Below are positions 6,438 through 6,791 of a stretch of 6,791 bases of DNA, one piece after another (position 1 is the stretch's first letter; each line of letters begins with the position of its first letter). The stretch is from Pseudomonadota bacterium. GTDB lineage: Bacteria; Pseudomonadota; Gammaproteobacteria; Halothiobacillales; Halothiobacillaceae. Below the pieces are notes generated by a model. The model saw nothing but the letters and a program-made list of their open reading frames with translations. It was not told the DNA's origin and did not search any database. The stretch spans positions 1 through 6,791 of the forward strand of contig JAJYPA010000457.1 of assembly GCA_021795795.1 (NCBI GenBank), given 5' to 3'. The position numbers and the translations under genes were made by a program.

Positions 6438-6791
6438 CCCGGACGGGACATCGTTGTTGATCGGTGCGGTCTCATCGCCACAGTGGGGCTCCCTGCTTCG
6501 GCTTAGCTTGGGTTTGGATGGCAAGTAGTGTTCGTCCAGAGCCGAGCTTGGACCGTTTCCGGGCGCTGCTCGTAAGTTTTCTTGGTGAGTTTTTACGGCG
6601 TAAAACCGCAGCGCCTGATGTATCTGCCCACAGCGTGCACTGGTAGTTTGATGCCATGCTGTTGTTCGATACGCAGCCATACGGCAGCACGGCCCCATCA
6701 ACAAAGTTCCATCTTGCCGGGCGTTTGTCGATAATGGTGCAATGGGTGTGCTCTTCTTGCCCGGCGCCCAGCACAAGCCCGCCACCAGAGG
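6438..6791 (-). pseudogene. IS630-family transposase remnant, truncated and multiply frameshifted
   Basis: Fragments of an IS630 transposase appear in order across all three minus frames. They are QEEHTHCTIIDKRP (about 6760-6718), then RAAVWLRIEQQHGIKLPV and GRYIRRCGFTP in a second frame, then a TAA stop at 6593-6595 where the family usually has Gln, then KLTKKTYEQRPETVQARL, then LDEHY and finally HCGDETAPINNDV in a third frame (about 6485-6450). IEQQ-GIKL is the second helix-turn-helix region, and GDET carries the first catalytic Asp of the DDE triad. About 120 of the usual ~340 residues are inside the window; the C-terminal part with the second D and the E is missing, cut off about 55 bases before the fusion gene. 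The N-terminus lies beyond the right edge. At least three frame changes plus the stop make it inactive. No terminal inverted repeat was found on the truncated side. Confidence 0.8.

Noticed and set aside
6399..6785. Minus-strand 128-codon frame and 100-codon frame as separate small genes
   Set aside because: Each contains only pieces of the IS630 transposase (LDEHY and GDET in one, QEEHTHCTIIDKRP in the other); they are fragments of one frameshifted gene.

Overview
The window looks like part of a surface-polysaccharide or glycoprotein-glycan locus from a Pseudomonas-like gammaproteobacterium. That placement is inferred from the moderately high GC, the codon choice, the IS630 remnant and the style of the large multidomain glycosyltransferases; no marker gene fixes the genus.

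Layout, left to right: (1) the last 35 codons of an unidentified plus-strand gene, then a strong hairpin (1-176). (2) A gene-poor stretch (108-549) with what appear to be decayed fragments: a YafQ-like toxin N-terminus on the plus strand and the C-terminus of a PLP-dependent enzyme on the minus strand. (3) A minus-strand block: a two-domain GT2 glycosyltransferase (550-2394), a broken OafA-type acyltransferase (about 2400-2866) and a 1173-residue methyltransferase-glycosyltransferase fusion (2863-6384). (4) A 15-base perfect palindrome in the short gap upstream of the fusion. (5) A decayed, truncated IS630-family transposase running off the right edge (6438-6791).

The minus-strand block is transcribed right to left. 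The fusion gene ends in a GTGA overlap with the acyltransferase start, so these two were once translationally coupled. The glycosyltransferase follows at once, so the ancestral order was fusion - acyltransferase - glycosyltransferase, a plausible cassette to build, methylate and acylate a short glycan. The acyltransferase is now destroyed by frameshifts and an internal deletion.

The two glycosyltransferases are paralogues: the downstream protein corresponds to the C-terminal half of the fusion. Its first GT2 domain has lost the catalytic motifs that the fusion retains, while its second is intact. Its last ~135 codons are much more AT-rich than the rest (hand count about 40% GC at 661-900 against 61% at 1081-1320), suggesting a mosaic gene. 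A long open frame of 713 codons (550-2691) fuses acyltransferase debris to the real glycosyltransferase and would mislead an automatic annotator. Overall, two probably functional genes sit among several kinds of genetic wreckage, as is common at variable glycan loci.
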